Shown piece by piece: positions 15,168 to 23,400 of a stretch of 38,802 bases of DNA (position 1 is its first letter; each line of letters begins with the position of its first letter). The DNA is from an uncultured Saprospiraceae bacterium (lineage in GTDB: Bacteria; Bacteroidota; Bacteroidia; Chitinophagales; Saprospiraceae): NCBI GenBank assembly GCA_905480595.1, contig CAJQQY010000152.1, positions 1 to 38,802 on the forward strand. Reading direction: 5' to 3'. The translations under genes were made by a program, and so were the position numbers. The notes under the pieces were generated by a model. That model saw only the letters and a program-made list of their open reading frames with translations, was not told where the DNA came from and ran no database searches.

Positions 15168-15202
15168 AAACTCATAAAGCTTCAGCTTTATGAGTTTTTT
15201 TT
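15168..15202. terminator. Terminator between convergent TIM-barrel and xdhC genes
   Basis: AAACTCATAAAGC and GCTTTATGAGTTT form a perfect 13-bp stem with loop TTCA, followed by a T-run. The T-run includes the end of the xdhC stop codon, so it mainly serves the plus-strand gene. Confidence 0.9.
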
Positions 15203-16229
15203 AGAGAAATTCATTTTTCACTTTAATGACTTCTCCCATAATACTCAGCGCAATTTCCTTAGGAGACTTTGCTTTAATGTCAACTCCAATTGGTGAATGA
15301 ATTTTTTCAATTTCCTTTTCTGAAAATCCTTTTTCTAATAATCTACCGACACGTTTAGCATGTGTTTTTCGACTGCCCAAGGCACCAATATAGCCTACCT
15401 CTGAGCGTAGTAAAATTTCCAAAGCATTATCATCAATTTTAGGATCGTGAGATAAAACTATAGCGTAAGTGTAGGCATCTAATTTAAAATTGTATAAAAT
15501 TTCTGAAGGATATTTTTCAAAAATAAAATCAGGTTGAATCGTAAATTGAGTTTTATTGGTAAAAATTCCACGAGGATCAATGACTATAGTATGGAAATCA
15601 TAGATCTTTGCCAATTGTACTAAATCAACTGTGATATGCGCTGCACCGATGATTAACATTTGACTCTGTCGAGGGAAGACTTGAGCAAAATATTGAACCC
15701 CCTCAATTTCCAATACTTGGTTTTTTCTTTCTTGAAATGCACGAAGTCCTTCTTTTTGTATAGCCTCGTTTTTATCTTCTCCTACGATTTCTCCGTCAGA
15801 TAAAATTAGAATGTGTTGACTTTTTCCATTTTCCAATCTAGTCATTAAAATACATCCTAGATTATTTTCTAGGCAGTCTTCTAATTTTTTCCATATCACT
15901 ATTTCATTTTCCTCAGCGCCTAAGAATGGTTCAACGTAGACATCAATCTTGCCACCACAACTCAAACCAACCTCCCAAGCTTCATCATCAGTTACTCCAT
16001 AAGCAAGTTGTTTTCCTTCTCCACTTTTTAAAAGTGGCAAAGCAGATTTGACTACCGCACCTTCCACACAACCTCCGCTAACAGAACCAGCCATTTCCAT
16101 ATCCTCAGAAATTATCATAGACGAACCAATTGGGCGAGGAGAGGAGCCCCAAGTTTTGGTAACCGTTGCGATGGCAAAACTTTTATTAATTGATTTCCAC
16201 TCTTGAACTTTTTTTAATAAATCTTTCAT
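15201..16229 (-). CDS. XdhC/CoxI family protein
   Basis: This encodes 342 residues. XdhC-family proteins bind molybdenum cofactor and help its sulfuration and insertion into xanthine-dehydrogenase-type hydroxylases. The N-terminal XdhC/CoxI domain has ATVTKTWGSSPRPIGSSMII and the SVSGGCVEGAVV motif; LSCGGKIDVYVEPF follows. The C-terminal XdhC_C Rossmann domain includes LIIGAAHITVDLVQLAKI, VIDPRG, AIVLSHDPKIDD and GYIGALGSRKTHAKR. Both domains are complete. No molybdenum hydroxylase subunit or cofactor biosynthesis gene is nearby, so the client enzyme must be elsewhere. It is divergent from the BNR-repeat gene. Confidence 0.9.
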   Translation of the reverse strand: MKDLLKKVQEWKSINKSFAIATVTKTWGSSPRPIGSSMIISEDMEMAGSVSGGCVEGAVVKSALPLLKSGEGKQLAYGVTDDEAWEVGLSCGGKIDVYVEPFLGAEENEIVIWKKLEDCLENNLGCILMTRLENGKSQHILILSDGEIVGEDKNEAIQKEGLRAFQERKNQVLEIEGVQYFAQVFPRQSQMLIIGAAHITVDLVQLAKIYDFHTIVIDPRGIFTNKTQFTIQPDFIFEKYPSEILYNFKLDAYTYAIVLSHDPKIDDNALEILLRSEVGYIGALGSRKTHAKRVGRLLEKGFSEKEIEKIHSPIGVDIKAKSPKEIALSIMGEVIKVKNEFL

Positions 16230-16250
16230 ATTATTGTTTTATGAAACAGA

Positions 16251-16280
16251 AGTCAGGAGCGACCAAACTGGATCCTGACT
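16251..16280. promoter_or_regulatory. Inverted repeat between divergent xdhC and BNR genes
   Basis: AGTCAGGA (16251-16258) and TCCTGACT (16273-16280) form an 8-bp inverted repeat in the 80-bp divergent intergenic region. It could be a shared operator; no promoter boxes are convincing here. Confidence 0.35.
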
Positions 16281-16309
16281 CCTAATTACAACTGCAACTT
16301 AACGATTTT

Positions 16310-17398
16310 ATGAAAAACAAAAAAATATTAGTGGGTACAAGTAAAGGTCTTGTCGAATTTTGGAAAAAAGGGAATGAATGGAAAATAGAAAAGATTCATT
16401 TCCTTGGGTTGCCAGTTAGTACAATTTATAAAAATGAAATAACTGGAACTTGGTGGGCAGGGTTAGCTCATCGACATTGGGGGCAAAAATTATACTTTTC
16501 AAATGATGACGGTCAAACTTGGGAAATGGTGGCTGCACCAAAATATCCTGAAGGTGCAGAAATTTACGAAGGAAAATTAGCTACGCTAAAAAAGATTTGG
16601 TGTATTTCTCATGCAGGGAAAGATAATCCAAATGGCTTGTGGGTAGGAACAGAACCCGGTGGATTATTTTATTCGAACGACAATGGAAAACATTTTGAAC
16701 TTGTAAAAGGTCTTTGGAATCATTCTAGTCGAAAGGATCAAAATCAATGGTTTGGGGCAGGTCGAGATTTTCCATTTATTCATTCTATAGTAGTTGACCC
16801 ACGAGATTCGAAGCATGTTTACATTGCGGTAAGTTGTGCTGGAGTTTTTGAAACCAAAGATGGTGGAGCAACTTGGCATCCCAAAAATAATGGATTGATT
16901 GCGACTTATTTGCCTAATCCAAAAGTGGAAGTTGGACATGATCCTCATTTACTTTTAGCTTGTGAAAAAAATCCAGATGTGCTTTGGCAACAAAATCATT
17001 GTGGTATTTTTCGATCAACTGATGCTGGTGAAAATTGGAATAATATAACTGATGAAAATGGAGTTGCAGACTATGGTTTTGCACTTGCTATTGATCATGA
17101 AAATGAAAATCGAGCATGGGTAATTCCAGCGGTGAGTGATGAAGTACGAATAGCACATGATTTAGCCTTGACTGTTTGTTCAACTGAAGATGCTGGTCAA
17201 AGTTGGAGCTCACTTAGAAATGGATTGCCACAAGAACATTGTTTTGAAATTGTATTTCGACACAGCTTGGCAATTAGCAAAAACGAATTGGTATTTGGAA
17301 CCACTACTGGAAATATATACTACTCAGAAAATTATGGTCAAGATTGGATTTGTTTGTCGTCAAATTTAGCAAGAGTTGAAGGAGTCGTTTTTACATAA
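16310..17398 (+). CDS. BNR/Asp-box repeat protein (sialidase/VPS10-like beta-propeller)
   Basis: This encodes 362 residues. At least five Asp-box motifs of the SxDxGxxW type are visible: SNDDGQTW, SNDNGKHF, TKDGGATW, STDAGENW and TEDAGQSW, with a degenerate SENYGQDW near the end. They are spaced as in a beta-propeller. VVDPRDSKHVYIA and ALAIDHENENRAWVI are the usual inter-blade strands. There is no signal peptide, so it is probably cytoplasmic, unlike most secreted Asp-box proteins. The sialidase arginine triad and FRIP motif are not evident, so I would not call it a sialidase. Its role is unknown. Confidence 0.83.
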   Translation: MKNKKILVGTSKGLVEFWKKGNEWKIEKIHFLGLPVSTIYKNEITGTWWAGLAHRHWGQKLYFSNDDGQTWEMVAAPKYPEGAEIYEGKLATLKKIWCISHAGKDNPNGLWVGTEPGGLFYSNDNGKHFELVKGLWNHSSRKDQNQWFGAGRDFPFIHSIVVDPRDSKHVYIAVSCAGVFETKDGGATWHPKNNGLIATYLPNPKVEVGHDPHLLLACEKNPDVLWQQNHCGIFRSTDAGENWNNITDENGVADYGFALAIDHENENRAWVIPAVSDEVRIAHDLALTVCSTEDAGQSWSSLRNGLPQEHCFEIVFRHSLAISKNELVFGTTTGNIYYSENYGQDWICLSSNLARVEGVVFT

Positions 17399-17451
17399 AA
17401 AAATAGCCGCACAACTTATTAAAAAATAAGCTGCACGACTTAAAACAACAC

Positions 17452-17483
17452 CCTTAAAAAGGAGAATCATCTTCTTTTTAAGG
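17452..17483. terminator. Possible hairpin terminator between convergent genes
   Basis: CCTTAAAAAG and CTTTTTAAGG pair over 10 bases between the BNR-repeat gene and the convergent SWIM gene. There is no clean T-run on either side, so the call is tentative. Confidence 0.4.
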
Positions 17484-17618
17484 ACGAGTTTTACTCGAGA
17501 GTAATTAATAAGTTAATTTAGGTCTAGGCTAGAAAAAGGATTAGTATTGTAAGGAGAGTTGTTATACTTTATGAACAAATATGGAGTTTATTTATATATT
17601 TTCAAAGCTATGATGCGA

Positions 17619-18029
17619 TTAATTTTCCTTTTTTAAAAAATCATTACGTAAGTCCTTATTTTCTTTTAAAATATTTAATAAAACAGATTTTAATTTTTCA
17701 GGAGAAAAATCATCAATAATGGATTGGACTTTTTTGATTTTTCCAGAGGGTGGATTTTTAGCAAGATCAGAGTATTTTAAAAAATTAAAAATGGCAATTT
17801 GATGCTTACAATATTCACTTAAATCAAAAGGGCAGGTACAATTACTTTTTGTGATTCTTTCATCTTGTAACTCAACTATAACTTCATAGTGTTCTGTTCC
17901 AGAAACGATCGCTTCCCATAGCCCTTCTTCAATTTGTTCGATGGTTAAAATATTTCCTTCCTGATAATATTGAAGTCCTCGTTCGAGTAGGCGAGTGTCG
18001 ATGTTTTCTTCAAAGTTGTTAATGGTCAT
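17619..18029 (-). CDS. Small SWIM zinc-finger protein
   Basis: This encodes 136 residues from the chosen ATG. A SWIM-type zinc finger with CxC...CxH spacing (CTCPFDLSEYCKH) lies in the middle. The preceding ERGLQYYQEGNI and WEAIVSGTEHYEVIVEL are typical of the region before SWIM fingers. The C-terminal third is helical and lysine-rich, with no extra domain. SWIM fingers bind DNA or protein; the target is unknown. The frame is open upstream to 18065, but that extension lies inside the alaS terminator hairpin, so MTINNFEEN at 18029 is the better start. It follows alaS on the same strand, but the terminator separates them. Confidence 0.82.
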   Translation of the reverse strand: MTINNFEENIDTRLLERGLQYYQEGNILTIEQIEEGLWEAIVSGTEHYEVIVELQDERITKSNCTCPFDLSEYCKHQIAIFNFLKYSDLAKNPPSGKIKKVQSIIDDFSPEKLKSVLLNILKENKDLRNDFLKKEN

Positions 18030-18052
18030 GTTTAGTTTTTTCCAAAAATAAA

Positions 18053-18087
18053 AAAACCGCAACACTTAATTCAAGTGCTGCGGTTTT
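18053..18087 (-). terminator. Terminator of alaS
   Basis: AAAACCGCAACACTT and AAGTGCTGCGGTTTT pair at 14 of 15 positions, followed on the minus strand by the T-rich continuation. The outer ACCGCAA sequence recurs in the spoT terminator at 29249-29286. Confidence 0.88.
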
Positions 18088-18108
18088 AATATTTTACAGA
18101 ATGATTTT

Positions 18109-20733
18109 TTAATTCATCATCTCTTTTGCTTTTACAATTGCATTCGCCAATCCATTCACATCTTTTCCTCCAGCAGTTGCGAAGAAAGCCTGTCCACCAC
18201 CTCGGCCTCCAATTTCAGCAGCGAGCTCATTGACAATTTTTCCAGCATTTAAACCTTTAGCTTCTACGATACTTTTACTAATGGAAACCATGATTTGTGG
18301 TTTGCCTTTTACCTCAGCAGCAAAGACGATCAATGCATCGCCAAGCTCTTGCTCTAATTGCATGGCTAAAGTTTTGATCGCTTTTCCATCATTCAATGGC
18401 AATTTTGCAGCAATGAAATTTACGCCATCCACTTGCGAAGCATTCTTTTTCAAATCATCCTTCAATGCACCTGCTTGAGCATTTTGCAATTTCTCGATTT
18501 CCTTAGCCAATGCTTTGTTTTCCTCTTGCAAGGCTTCCACATTTTGTGCCGTTCGAGTTGGATTCTTAAATAGATTTCTAATCGTATTTAATTCTTGTAA
18601 TTCTTTTGTTACAAACGCTTCTGCCGCTTCTGCTGTTACCGCCTCGATACGTCGAACACCTGCAGCAACGGAATCTTCTTTTAGGATTTTAAATAATCCA
18701 ATTTTACCTGTGGCATCTACGTGTGTACCTCCACATAATTCTTGCGAAAAGTCTTTGTCAAAAGTAATGACTCGAACAGTATCCCCATATTTTTCACCAA
18801 ATAACATCGTCGCACCTAATTCTTTTGCTTCTGCAATTGGCATATTTCTCTCTTCTTCCAAAGCTATATTTTCGCGAATTCGTTGATTGACTATTTTTTC
18901 AATAGATGCCACTTCTTCGTCTGTCACTTTTTGAAAATGAGAAAAATCAAAACGCAATCGCTTGCTATCTACATCTTGCCCTTTTTGCAAAGCGTGAGTT
19001 CCCAGAATTTCATGCAAAGCAGCATGCATCAAGTGAACTGCGGTGTGATTTTTTTCAATCGCACTTCTTTTAGCAGCATGAACTTCCGCTCTTGATAAAC
19101 TAGAAAAGTCACTTGGGAAATTTTTCACCACATGAATAATTAAGTCATTTTCTTTTTGAGTATCAATGACTGCGATTTTCTCTTCGCCAAAAACTAACAT
19201 TCCAACGTCGCCTCGTTGTCCACCACTTTCTGCATAGAAAGGAGTTTTACTTAAGACGATTTGGTATTGATTTTTGTCTTTAATTTTTACCGTACGATGT
19301 TTTACAACATTTGCATCAGTAACGACTAAATCATCATAGCCAACAAATTCTACACTTGGATCATCAGATAATTCTGTCCAATCGCCCATTTCTTTTTTAG
19401 CATCTGCACGTGAACGAGTTTTTTGTTCTAACAATGCTTTTTCAAAACCTTCATCATCAACTGTCCAACCTTTTTCGGAAGCAATCAATCGAGTTAAGTC
19501 AATTGGGAAACCGTAAGTGTCTAATAATTCGAAAGCAGTTTTTCCATCAATTTGATTATTGCTAACTTCAAGACTCTCGAAACGTTTTAATCCTGATTCT
19601 AAAGTTCTTAAAAAACCTTTTTCCTCTTCTAGAACTACTTTCGAAACAAAATCTTTCTGCGCTTCTAATTCTGGAAAAACATCTTTAAAGTCTTCCGCCA
19701 AAATCATCACCAGCTCATACAAAACAGGTTCTTTCAAATCCAAAAAAGAATAATAATATCTTACCGCTCGTCTTAAAATTCTTCGAATCACATAGCCAGC
19801 ACCAGTATTACTTGGCAATTGTCCATCTGCAATCGTAAAACTTACCGCACGAACATGATCCACCACAACTCTCATCGCAATATCAGATTTCGCACTTAAG
19901 TCATAACTGTTATTATAGGTCTTACCTGATTTTTTTTCTAAAAAATTAATCGACGGCATAAAAATATCCGTTTCATAATTCGATTTTTTGCCTTGTAAAG
20001 CCATCGTTAACCGCTCGAAACCCATTCCTGTATCAATATGTTTGTCAGGCAAACTCTCCAAACTACGGTCAGCTTTTCGATTAAATTGGATAAATACCAA
20101 GTTCCAGATCTCGATTACCTCAGGATCATCCATATTTACAAGCGTTGCGCCATCGACTTTAGCACGATCTTCATCGCTTCTCAAATCCACATGAATCTCT
20201 GAACAAGGGCCACAAGGACCAGTTTCACCCATTTCCCAGAAATTATCTGATTTGTCAAAAGGTAAAATTCGGTCTTCTGGAACATGTTTTTTCCAAAATT
20301 CCTTTGCCTCATTATCAGGTTCTAAACCATCAGAAGCATCTCCTTCAAAAATAGACACATATAGCCTACTTGGATCTAAGCCAAATTCTTTAGTCAATAA
20401 TTCCCAAGCCCAATCAATAGCTTCCTGCTTGAAATAGTCTCCAAATGACCAGTTTCCCAACATTTCAAACATAGTATGATGGTAACTATCGATCCCAACT
20501 TCCTCCAAATCATTGTGTTTTCCACTTACTCTTAGGCATTTTTGAGTATCGGCGGCACGCTTATTATCAGGAACCTGATTTCCCAAGAAATAGTCCTTAA
20601 ACTGGTTCATTCCGGCATTAGTAAACATTAATGTTGGGTCATCTTTGTTCACAATCGGCGCAGATGGCACGATTTTATGATGTTTATTCTCAAAAAAAGC
20701 TAAAAAATTTTGGCGAATTTCGCGTGATTTCAT
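18109..20733 (-). CDS. alaS: Alanyl-tRNA synthetase
   Basis: This 874-residue class II synthetase charges tRNA-Ala. Class II motif 1 lies around the N-terminal PTLMFTNAGMNQFKDYFLG, motif 2 at HHTMFEMLGNWSFGDYF, and motif 3 at GAGYVIRRILRRAVRYYY. The editing domain has HTAVHLMHAALH and the zinc-binding CGGTHVDATGKIG. The C-terminal C-Ala domain ends in the glycine-rich GGRGGGQAFFATAGG. It is complete and of normal length. It is divergent from the M23 peptidase gene, with 399 bases between them, an arrangement seen in other Bacteroidota. The ATG at 20733 starts MKSREIRQNFLAFF, as expected for the family. Confidence 0.98.
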   Translation of the reverse strand: MKSREIRQNFLAFFENKHHKIVPSAPIVNKDDPTLMFTNAGMNQFKDYFLGNQVPDNKRAADTQKCLRVSGKHNDLEEVGIDSYHHTMFEMLGNWSFGDYFKQEAIDWAWELLTKEFGLDPSRLYVSIFEGDASDGLEPDNEAKEFWKKHVPEDRILPFDKSDNFWEMGETGPCGPCSEIHVDLRSDEDRAKVDGATLVNMDDPEVIEIWNLVFIQFNRKADRSLESLPDKHIDTGMGFERLTMALQGKKSNYETDIFMPSINFLEKKSGKTYNNSYDLSAKSDIAMRVVVDHVRAVSFTIADGQLPSNTGAGYVIRRILRRAVRYYYSFLDLKEPVLYELVMILAEDFKDVFPELEAQKDFVSKVVLEEEKGFLRTLESGLKRFESLEVSNNQIDGKTAFELLDTYGFPIDLTRLIASEKGWTVDDEGFEKALLEQKTRSRADAKKEMGDWTELSDDPSVEFVGYDDLVVTDANVVKHRTVKIKDKNQYQIVLSKTPFYAESGGQRGDVGMLVFGEEKIAVIDTQKENDLIIHVVKNFPSDFSSLSRAEVHAAKRSAIEKNHTAVHLMHAALHEILGTHALQKGQDVDSKRLRFDFSHFQKVTDEEVASIEKIVNQRIRENIALEEERNMPIAEAKELGATMLFGEKYGDTVRVITFDKDFSQELCGGTHVDATGKIGLFKILKEDSVAAGVRRIEAVTAEAAEAFVTKELQELNTIRNLFKNPTRTAQNVEALQEENKALAKEIEKLQNAQAGALKDDLKKNASQVDGVNFIAAKLPLNDGKAIKTLAMQLEQELGDALIVFAAEVKGKPQIMVSISKSIVEAKGLNAGKIVNELAAEIGGRGGGQAFFATAGGKDVNGLANAIVKAKEMMN

Positions 20734-21132
20734 AATCGTCTTAAATTGTCAATGTTAAAAAAAACTATAAATTGGAATGATATTTAACCTTCTTAGTCAT
20801 TCTGTTGTTTAATACGTGATTCCAGTAATTATACGAAACAAATAGAAAAAGTTAAAATCAATTATTTGTTTAAATTCCCCTCTTAATCATCAAAAAAATA
20901 CTATTGTTCTTTAGGATTAATTTTAATATGTCACTTATTTGGTGAACATGTTAGTAAAAAAAATAATTCTTGGTGAAAATAATAGTTAAAATCTTTTGAA
21001 AAGTCGGTTCCCTAGGACTACATTTGCATCGGTCAATTATGAGAAGCTGTTATTTTGTTCAAAAGTTCCCTTAATCTAACAATTTTAAAGAACGCAAAAG
21101 TAGGGATTTTTGATTAACGAATAAAGGACTCA
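20734..21132. other. 399-bp divergent promoter region between alaS and M23 peptidase
   Basis: A strong M23 promoter (given separately) lies at 20995-21026. On the minus side only a one-mismatch -7 box (TAGTTTTT, near 20770) is visible for alaS. The rest is AT-rich, with no coding or RNA feature I can support. Confidence 0.5.
20995..21026 (+). promoter_or_regulatory. Promoter of the M23 peptidase gene
   Basis: TTTG (20995-20998), exactly 20 bases, then TACATTTG (21019-21026) is a full match to the Bacteroidota consensus. The leader to the ATG at 21133 would be about 100 bases. Confidence 0.8.
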
Positions 21133-22116
21133 ATGAGAAAAGAAAAATTCGTCTATAATACACAGACGCTACGTTATGAGAAGGTTGTAGAACCTTTAAA
21201 TGTAAAAGTATTCAAAGCATTTGGCTTTTTTAGTGCTGTAGTAGTTACTGCTATAGTTCTGGTTGGAGTAATCTTTCAATTTTTCCCTTCTCCGAAGGAA
21301 GAAGCTTTGACAAGAGAAATCAATCAAATGAAAAACCATTATGCTGAAATGAATAATCAGGTTGACATGATGTCAAAGGTTTTGGATAATATCCAAGAAC
21401 GAGATGGAAGTGTTCACCGATTAATGTTTGGTATGGATCCCATCGACCAAGGCGTATGGGAAGGTGGTACAGGTGGATCTGATAAATTTCCCAACCTTAC
21501 CAAATATAAAAATACTGCTCCAACCTTAATGGATGCAGAGATGCTAATCAAAAAATTGGAAAACCAATTGGTTATTCAATCAAAATCTCTTGAAGAGATA
21601 GAAGAATTAGCTAGTAAAAGAGAAGAACAACTCGCATCTATTCCTGCCATCAAGCCTATTCGAGAAGATAAGTTGAAAAGAAATATCAAAAGCCTTTCAG
21701 GTTTTGGTCGTCGTATGCACCCCGTTTTCAAAAGAATGAAAATGCATACTGGTATTGACTTTACTTGTCCAACAGGAACGGCAATTCAGGCAACTGGTAA
21801 TGGAGTTATTTCGAAAGTAACTAAAAGTTCTTCAGGTTACGGGCATCACGTGGTAGTTGATCATGGATTTGGTTACAAGACTTTATATGGACATATGAGT
21901 AAGATTGATGTGAAGAAAGGTCAAAAAGTAACTCGTGGACAAAAAATAGGAGAAGTTGGTTCTACAGGAACTTCTACAGCTCCACATCTTCACTACGAAG
22001 TAATATCACAAGGAAATAAAGTAAATCCAATTCACTACTGTATGGATGGATTATCTCCAGAAGAATACCAGCAATTAGCCAATATGGCTTCTACAGCTAA
22101 CCAATCTTTCGATTAA
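21133..22116 (+). CDS. Membrane-anchored M23 family metallopeptidase
   Basis: This encodes 327 residues of a probable peptidoglycan endopeptidase acting in the periplasm. A short cytoplasmic start is followed by one transmembrane helix (about residues 28-52), then a coiled-coil region (60-170). The C-terminal LytM/M23 domain has zinc ligands H205 and D209 (MHTGIDF) and H287 in the PHLHYE motif, with H254 in the YGHM loop. All catalytic residues are present, so it should be an active hydrolase rather than an EnvC-type degenerate activator. It is single-gene, with a strong promoter and terminator, and divergent from alaS. Confidence 0.93.
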   Translation: MRKEKFVYNTQTLRYEKVVEPLNVKVFKAFGFFSAVVVTAIVLVGVIFQFFPSPKEEALTREINQMKNHYAEMNNQVDMMSKVLDNIQERDGSVHRLMFGMDPIDQGVWEGGTGGSDKFPNLTKYKNTAPTLMDAEMLIKKLENQLVIQSKSLEEIEELASKREEQLASIPAIKPIREDKLKRNIKSLSGFGRRMHPVFKRMKMHTGIDFTCPTGTAIQATGNGVISKVTKSSSGYGHHVVVDHGFGYKTLYGHMSKIDVKKGQKVTRGQKIGEVGSTGTSTAPHLHYEVISQGNKVNPIHYCMDGLSPEEYQQLANMASTANQSFD

Positions 22117-22157
22117 TGCTTAACTGTTAATACCATGATAGTTTATTATTAATCATA

Positions 22158-22195
22158 AAAACCTGTTAGGCAAAACTGCTTAACAGGTTTTTTTT
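22158..22195 (+). terminator. Terminator of the M23 peptidase gene
   Basis: AAAACCTGTTAGGCA and TGCTTAACAGGTTTT pair over 15 bases with one wobble (loop AAAC), followed by TTTT. Confidence 0.92.
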
Positions 22196-22240
22196 ATTGT
22201 AGGTTGTGGATATTATTATATTGAATCCTATCTTTAAAAT

Positions 22241-22267
22241 GTTAACTGTTCATAATTAACCGTTAAC
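22241..22267 (+). promoter_or_regulatory. Inverted repeat before the DUF3667 gene
   Basis: GTTAACTGTT and AACCGTTAAC form 10-bp arms with one mismatch and a 7-base spacer. They lie between a near-consensus -7 box (TATCTTTA, 22229-22236) and the ATG at 22276. This may be an operator or a leader hairpin. Confidence 0.4.
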
Positions 22268-22275
22268 CATTATTC

Positions 22276-23325
22276 ATGAGATTAAATACTGAAAATACGA
22301 CTTGCCGAAATTGTCAGACAGAAATGCCTGAAGATTCCTTGTATTGCCCAAAATGTAGTCAAAAGAATACTGATGGGCGAATTCCTATTTTAAGTTTTGT
22401 ATTAGATTTACTAGAAAATATTTTTAGTCTTGACTCTAAGTTATTGAAGACTTCATGGGGACTTTTTATTCCAGGGAAATTGACTAATGAATTTTTTCAA
22501 GGAAAACACAAAAGTTTTGCTACTCCTTCGAGGTTATTTTTAGCGAGTGCGTTATTGTTTTTTGCAATGTTAAGTGTTCAAGTTCAGCAGATAATACAGG
22601 ATGAAGATATTACCGGAGATGTTTTTGGAATGAATGAAAAAAGTAGAAGTAAGGAGGTTCAATTAGCCGAAATTAATAAAGCGAGAGAAGAATTAGGTAA
22701 TAGTATGATTGATAATGCGATTAGAGCTACCCTAGATTCAGCAGAGATCAAAATAAAACAAAGTGATGTTGATACTAATTTAGTTGATATTAGCTTATGG
22801 AGTGGAAATTATAAATTTATAGCAGCTGATATAATGAATCTTACTGCTGATAGTATGATTCAAAAGTATCAAATTAAAGGTTTTGTAGATCAAATGGTTT
22901 TTAAGCAAGCCTATAAATTAACTAAAGAACCCAAGTCATTAATTTATAAATTGATAGGAAACTTAACTTGGATGATGCTTCTAGTTATTCCATCAATGGC
23001 ATTGATTTTCAAGTTATTATATATTCGAAGGAAAAAATATTATGTAGAGCATTTAGTATTTTTATTTCATATTCATGCATTTTTTCTATTTGTTGGCGTA
23101 GTATTTTTGATTTATAAACAAATAGAGCCTGGTCCAATGCTTGAATATGAAACATTAGGATTAATTTCTGTTTTTTATTTATATGCTTTGATTGCTTTGA
23201 AAAGTGTTTATGAACAAGGGTGGATAAAAACCTTTTTTAAATCCATCTTAGTATTATTCTTTTATTTTATTGTGCTGTTTTTCTGCATGATCATAATTTC
23301 TGTTGTCAGTTTTATTTTATTTTAA
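22276..23325 (+). CDS. DUF3667 zinc-ribbon membrane protein
   Basis: This encodes 349 residues. The N-terminus has a zinc ribbon (CRNCQTEMPEDSLYCPKCSQKN). The DUF3667 core follows, with the WGLFIPGKLTNEFFQGKHKSFATPSRLFL signature region (read in parts) leading into the first transmembrane helix. After a long soluble loop (residues 105-225) come about four further hydrophobic helices near the C-terminus. The family is widespread in Bacteroidota and has no assigned biochemical role, to my knowledge. gatB follows after 75 bases on the same strand but has its own near-consensus -7 box. Confidence 0.85.
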   Translation: MRLNTENTTCRNCQTEMPEDSLYCPKCSQKNTDGRIPILSFVLDLLENIFSLDSKLLKTSWGLFIPGKLTNEFFQGKHKSFATPSRLFLASALLFFAMLSVQVQQIIQDEDITGDVFGMNEKSRSKEVQLAEINKAREELGNSMIDNAIRATLDSAEIKIKQSDVDTNLVDISLWSGNYKFIAADIMNLTADSMIQKYQIKGFVDQMVFKQAYKLTKEPKSLIYKLIGNLTWMMLLVIPSMALIFKLLYIRRKKYYVEHLVFLFHIHAFFLFVGVVFLIYKQIEPGPMLEYETLGLISVFYLYALIALKSVYEQGWIKTFFKSILVLFFYFIVLFFCMIIISVVSFILF

Positions 23326-23400
23326 AGAATAACACATCTTTTTTCCTTTCCATTTTTTCATCATCTTTGCATTTTTTGAAAAGAATCTATTTTTAAAATC

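Noticed and set aside
18030-18065. Longer start for the SWIM protein
   Set aside because: These codons lie inside the alaS terminator hairpin, so the ATG at 18029 is preferred.
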